Shown in pieces: positions 61,533-64,000 of a stretch of 64,000 nt of DNA (its first letter is position 1; each line of letters opens with the position of its first letter). The position numbers and the translations under genes are program-made. The notes under the pieces were generated by a model. That model saw only the letters and a list, made by a program, of their open reading frames with translations. It was not told the origin of the DNA and made no database searches. Source of the DNA: Variovorax sp. RA8 (GTDB lineage: Bacteria > Pseudomonadota > Gammaproteobacteria > Burkholderiales > Burkholderiaceae_C); assembly GCF_901827175.1 (NCBI RefSeq), contig NZ_LR594662.1, forward strand, positions 3,162,001 to 3,226,000, in the 5' to 3' direction.

Positions 61533-62570
61533 TCAAATCTGCTTTAGACGACGTTGAACAGCCGAAACGAGCGGCTGGATGGCGGAGTCCGGGAACGGCG
61601 CTACGCTGCTGACGTTGATTTCGCAAAGCACATAGCGCTCAGAGGCATCGGCGATAGATTCTCCGAACATGAAGTCGCAGTCCCAGAGGAACGGAAGTTG
61701 CTCGCGCGAAAGGCCGACGCGTGTGCGGAGCAACTCGACCCACTCAGTCTCCAGTCGTTCCTTCAAGAACTGGAACTGCGGCAGATTTGCGGCGTGGTAC
61801 AGCCTCGGGCTGGACGGCGGTGCCGGCTCGTCAGGTTTGGCGGGGTAGAGCGCGTTCACCGACTGGTGCCCGAAGCCCTCGACCCGATCCTCCACCAGAT
61901 AGGCGCGCACCATGCCTTCCACCAAGCGCGGTTGCCATGCCTGGTCGATCATGTGTCCGCCGTTCTCCGGCTCGAAGTACGGAGCCAGTCTTGCCAAGAG
62001 CGCTGGAATTTCCATCACCTCTTCGTCGCTGCCACGCTGGGCGTGGCGCACCCGCAGGCGCGCGGGTGTGGCCATGGGACCCACCAGTTGCACGCGCCAA
62101 ACACCGTTCCCGCTCTGTCCCCGGTATTGCTTGAGTACCCGTGGGCCGTGGCGGAGTCGTTCTGGCAATTCCTCCTCGAGTTGTTTGAGGCTGTCGACTC
62201 GGCAAACGTCGCTGCCAAACGGGAGATCGCGCGTGTGGAACAAGACGTCCTTGGTTCCCAGCTTCAGGATGGCCTCCGGATGCGCGCTGACCACAATCCC
62301 CGAGTCGGCAACCCGCCGCAGCATGGCGTCCAGGACATCCCGTCGTCGTCCGCCTTCGATGGGATTGCACCAGACCAGCACGAGGCGGCAGTTGCGCAGC
62401 TGCGTCTCCACTTCTTCGGCGAAGTCGTCGTTGTACACGGCAGGGACCGCCGTCACGCCGGCGAGGGCGAAAGCATCAAACAACGCAGCAAACCGGCTCT
62501 CGGTCGGATCAGAGCGATCCCGCATGCGGCGATCGCCTGGATAAAGTAATGCGACGGTTGATGTAGGCAA
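61533..62570 (-). CDS. Cj0069-like ATP-grasp family protein
   Basis: 345 residues from TTG 62570, 6 nt after GAGGAG; a TTG two codons upstream would sit directly on that site. ATP-grasp features include VLKQYRGQSGNGVWRVQLV (nucleotide-binding strand-loop), MVRAYLVEDRVEGFGHQ and a metal-site-like end LWDCDFMFGE with YVLCEINVSSVAPFP. The N-terminal part (VALLYPGDRRMRDRSDPTES; LVLVWCNPIEGGRRRDVLD) is family-specific. The reaction is unknown; a carboxylate-amine ligase is the usual ATP-grasp chemistry. It is divergent from the chromate-resistance operon and may be part of the same cargo. Confidence 0.75.
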   Translation of the reverse strand: MPTSTVALLYPGDRRMRDRSDPTESRFAALFDAFALAGVTAVPAVYNDDFAEEVETQLRNCRLVLVWCNPIEGGRRRDVLDAMLRRVADSGIVVSAHPEAILKLGTKDVLFHTRDLPFGSDVCRVDSLKQLEEELPERLRHGPRVLKQYRGQSGNGVWRVQLVGPMATPARLRVRHAQRGSDEEVMEIPALLARLAPYFEPENGGHMIDQAWQPRLVEGMVRAYLVEDRVEGFGHQSVNALYPAKPDEPAPPSSPRLYHAANLPQFQFLKERLETEWVELLRTRVGLSREQLPFLWDCDFMFGESIADASERYVLCEINVSSVAPFPDSAIQPLVSAVQRRLKQI

Positions 62571-62736
62571 GGGCAACTCCTCAGCGGCTCACACGCCAGC
62601 AAGCTGCCAGAGCAATTGAAGCGTATTTCATAAGGTCCTCATGGCATTCATAAGAGCTTCAGCAATGGATACCCCCACTGGGCCGAAGAGAGCCTCGACC
62701 AGCAAAGTATTCGCGTTTCTGGTCTGTTGACTCTTT

Positions 62737-62758
62737 TAATGTCGAGTTCAAGACATTA
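62737..62758. promoter_or_regulatory. Probable ChrB operator in the chr promoter
   Basis: TAATGTC (62737-62743) and GACATTA (62752-62758) are perfect 7-bp arms around 8 bp, ending 16 bp before the chrB ATG in AT-rich DNA. ChrB proteins are chromate-responsive repressors acting at such dyads; binding here is inferred. Confidence 0.65.
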
Positions 62759-62773
62759 CAGTATGATCATGAC

Positions 62774-63745
62774 ATGAGTTTGCTGTTCTTGCCACCCTGG
62801 TTGTTGCTGATTGTTTCGCTGCCTACATCCGGCGCCACCGCGCGGACCCGCATTTGGCGGGCGTTGAAGTCGCTTGGCTGCATGGCATTACGGGACGGGG
62901 CGTATCTCCTACCAGCTGGTGAGGAACGCGAAGTGGCGCTGCAGGAACTGGCTGAGGAATGCCGGCGCGAGGGAGGCCACGCGTGGCTGATGGACGTGCA
63001 GCCGCGGTCCGTCGACGAAGCTGCAACCTACCGGCAGCTGTTTGACCGCAGCGACGATTACGCCGAGCTGTGCAAGTCCTGGAAGGAGGCGGGACGCACG
63101 CTCAGCGGGCTGGCGGGGTCCGAGGTCTCGCGCATGCAGCGCAGGCTGCAGCGCGAGCGCGACATGGTGCGGGCCATTGACTTCTTCCCCGGCGACGCGA
63201 GCCTGGAGGCAGAGGCGGCCTGGACGGAGTTCACCCAACGCATCGAGCGGGTGTTGTCGCCAGACGAGCCTCACGAAACGGCAGGCGGCATTGCCAGGCT
63301 GGATGCGAGCAGCTACCAAGGCCGGACGTGGGCCACGCGACGTCGGCCCTGGGTGGACCGCGTTGCCAGCGCATGGTTGATTCAGCGCTTCATCGACCGC
63401 GATGCGCGTTTTCAGTGGCTGTCCCAGCCGTCAGATTGCCCGAAAGGCGCACTCGGTTTCGATTTCGACGGCGCGGCGTTTACGCACGTGGGCGAGCGGG
63501 TGACCTTCGAGACGCTAATGGCTAGCTTCGACCTGGAGCAGGATGCTGCGCTCATGCGCGTCGCCGCGCTTGTACACCAGCTCGACGTGGGCGGCGAACC
63601 GGTCGCCGAGGCTGCAGGCTTCGAGGCCGTGCTGGCAGGCGCGCATCAACGCCTGGACGAGGACGACGCGCTGCTGGCGGAGATGAGCAAAATGCTCGAC
63701 TCCCTGTACGCGTACTTTCAACAAGCTGGCGGTCGCCCAGGATGA
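62774..63745 (+). CDS. chrB: Chromate-sensing regulator / resistance protein ChrB
   Basis: 323 residues with the ChrB two-part layout. The N-terminal part (MSLLFLPPWLLLIVSLPTSG, RIWRALKSLGCMALRDGAYL) is a PaaX-like winged helix, and the C-terminal ChrB domain has RRRPWVDRVASAWLIQRFID, FDFDGAAFTHVGERVTFETL and VAALVHQLDVGG. It represses the chr operon and releases it in the presence of chromate. It is the first gene of an operon leading to chrA. Its stop overlaps the ATG of a short downstream frame as ATGA. Confidence 0.93.
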   Translation: MSLLFLPPWLLLIVSLPTSGATARTRIWRALKSLGCMALRDGAYLLPAGEEREVALQELAEECRREGGHAWLMDVQPRSVDEAATYRQLFDRSDDYAELCKSWKEAGRTLSGLAGSEVSRMQRRLQRERDMVRAIDFFPGDASLEAEAAWTEFTQRIERVLSPDEPHETAGGIARLDASSYQGRTWATRRRPWVDRVASAWLIQRFIDRDARFQWLSQPSDCPKGALGFDFDGAAFTHVGERVTFETLMASFDLEQDAALMRVAALVHQLDVGGEPVAEAAGFEAVLAGAHQRLDEDDALLAEMSKMLDSLYAYFQQAGGRPG

Positions 63746-63882
63746 CCCAGATGATCCGCCCAGCCCCCCGCACATTGGTGAGTTTCGCGCCAAGTTACCC
63801 CGAGCCACACCTGGAACCCACCCAACTGCCGATAGCGACTTTGATTCAACCAACCACCTGTTCTGTAACCATGACCGGATAA
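63742..63882 (+). CDS. Short open frame coupled to chrB (46 codons), doubtful
   Basis: Starts with an ATGA overlap on the chrB stop and reads MTQMIRPAPRTLVSFAPSYP, then proline- and threonine-rich sequence to TAA. No family and no clear structure. It may be chance or a remnant, but the coupling is neat. Confidence 0.25.
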   Translation: MTQMIRPAPRTLVSFAPSYPEPHLEPTQLPIATLIQPTTCSVTMTG

Positions 63883-63886
63883 CGCC

Positions 63887-63964
63887 ATGACACTTTTCCT
63901 GACCGGCTTGCGCGCCGCTTCGATCATCCGTCCCAACCTCAACACTGAACCGGGGGCAGCATGA
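63887..63964 (+). CDS. 25-residue open frame overlapping the chrA start, doubtful
   Basis: ATG 63887 reads MTLFLTGLRAASIIRPNLNT and ends at a TGA that overlaps the next ATG (63961) as ATGA. It could couple translation to chrA as a leader peptide. Coding status is unproven. Confidence 0.3.
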   Translation: MTLFLTGLRAASIIRPNLNTEPGAA

Positions 63965-64000
63965 GTGCGCAGACGACCACCGGCGCTGCCGGCCCCGAGG
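63961..64000 (+). CDS. chrA: Probable start of chromate efflux transporter ChrA (partial)
   Basis: Only 13 codons (MSAQTTTGAAGPE) are in the window, preceded by a purine-rich GGGGGCAG. The identification rests on position: chrA normally follows chrB. The polar, alanine/threonine-rich opening fits the cytoplasmic N-terminus before the first membrane helix of ChrA but is not diagnostic. Confidence 0.5.
   Translation, partial: MSAQTTTGAAGPE

Noticed and set aside
61338..61547. 69-codon frame after the GlcG-like gene
   Set aside because: No ribosome-binding site, no family resemblance, and it overlaps the end of the ATP-grasp gene on the other strand.

Overview
The window looks like the chromosome of a high-GC betaproteobacterium of the Comamonadaceae (Variovorax-like). 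This rests on the GC-rich coding style, the family mix (OpgD, CbpA/CbpM, paired DUF3482/DUF2868 proteins, valine and CoA-transferase catabolism) and promoters that often put the -10 element almost on the start codon. The genus is inferred from gene content; no marker gene is present. I saw no rRNA, tRNA, CRISPR array or intact insertion sequence.

Layout. 1-2.3 kb: start of an ETF-ubiquinone oxidoreductase gene and a coupled SDR / EamA transporter / thioesterase operon. 2.4-5.1 kb: a DUF4132 protein apparently split by a frameshift. 5.1-9.8 kb: an envelope module with a two-component system divergent from a PAP2 phosphatase and an EptA-type phosphoethanolamine transferase; both target promoters carry the same TTCAG-N6-TTCAG box. 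9.9-16.4 kb: AhpD-like protein, ethanolamine ammonia-lyase EutBC, secreted FKBP, phytase-like esterase, OpgD. 16.6-19 kb: an alkylation-repair operon (Ada, a 2OG-Fe(II) oxygenase, AlkB). 19-24.4 kb: lipoprotein hydrolase, a PAS-LuxR regulator divergent from a 3-oxoacid CoA-transferase across a perfect 26-bp palindrome, and a class III CoA-transferase. 25.2-31 kb: a LysR regulator divergent from a valine-catabolic operon (mmsA, acyl-CoA dehydrogenase, 3-hydroxyisobutyryl-CoA hydrolase, mmsB). 31-36.5 kb: an FtsH-like membrane protease, a TetR regulator, the cbpA-cbpM-zinc ribbon operon and a histidine phosphatase.

36.5-47.3 kb is the most unusual part: four consecutive, same-strand paralogous MalT-type (STAND ATPase plus LuxR HTH) regulators of 881-883 residues. 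They have nearly identical DNA-binding ends, more divergent sensor regions and a shared TATAGT promoter element 10-11 nt before each ATG. 47.4-57.6 kb: phospholipid genes (PLD lipoprotein, PssA), a DUF3482 GTPase with its DUF2868 partner, HMG-CoA lyase, an ABC exporter coupled to a 24-residue membrane peptide, and an extradiol dioxygenase.

At about 57.65 kb an alpha/beta hydrolase gene stops short and the character changes to plasmid- or island-like: KfrA-like coiled-coil protein with a palindromic operator, a HigBA-type toxin-antitoxin locus with a frameshift-ridden toxin, small zinc-ribbon and GlcG-like proteins, a stretch of about 730 bp without genes, and a chromate-resistance locus (Cj0069-like ATP-grasp protein, ChrB, start of ChrA). 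This looks like the left edge of a horizontally acquired element that continues beyond the window.
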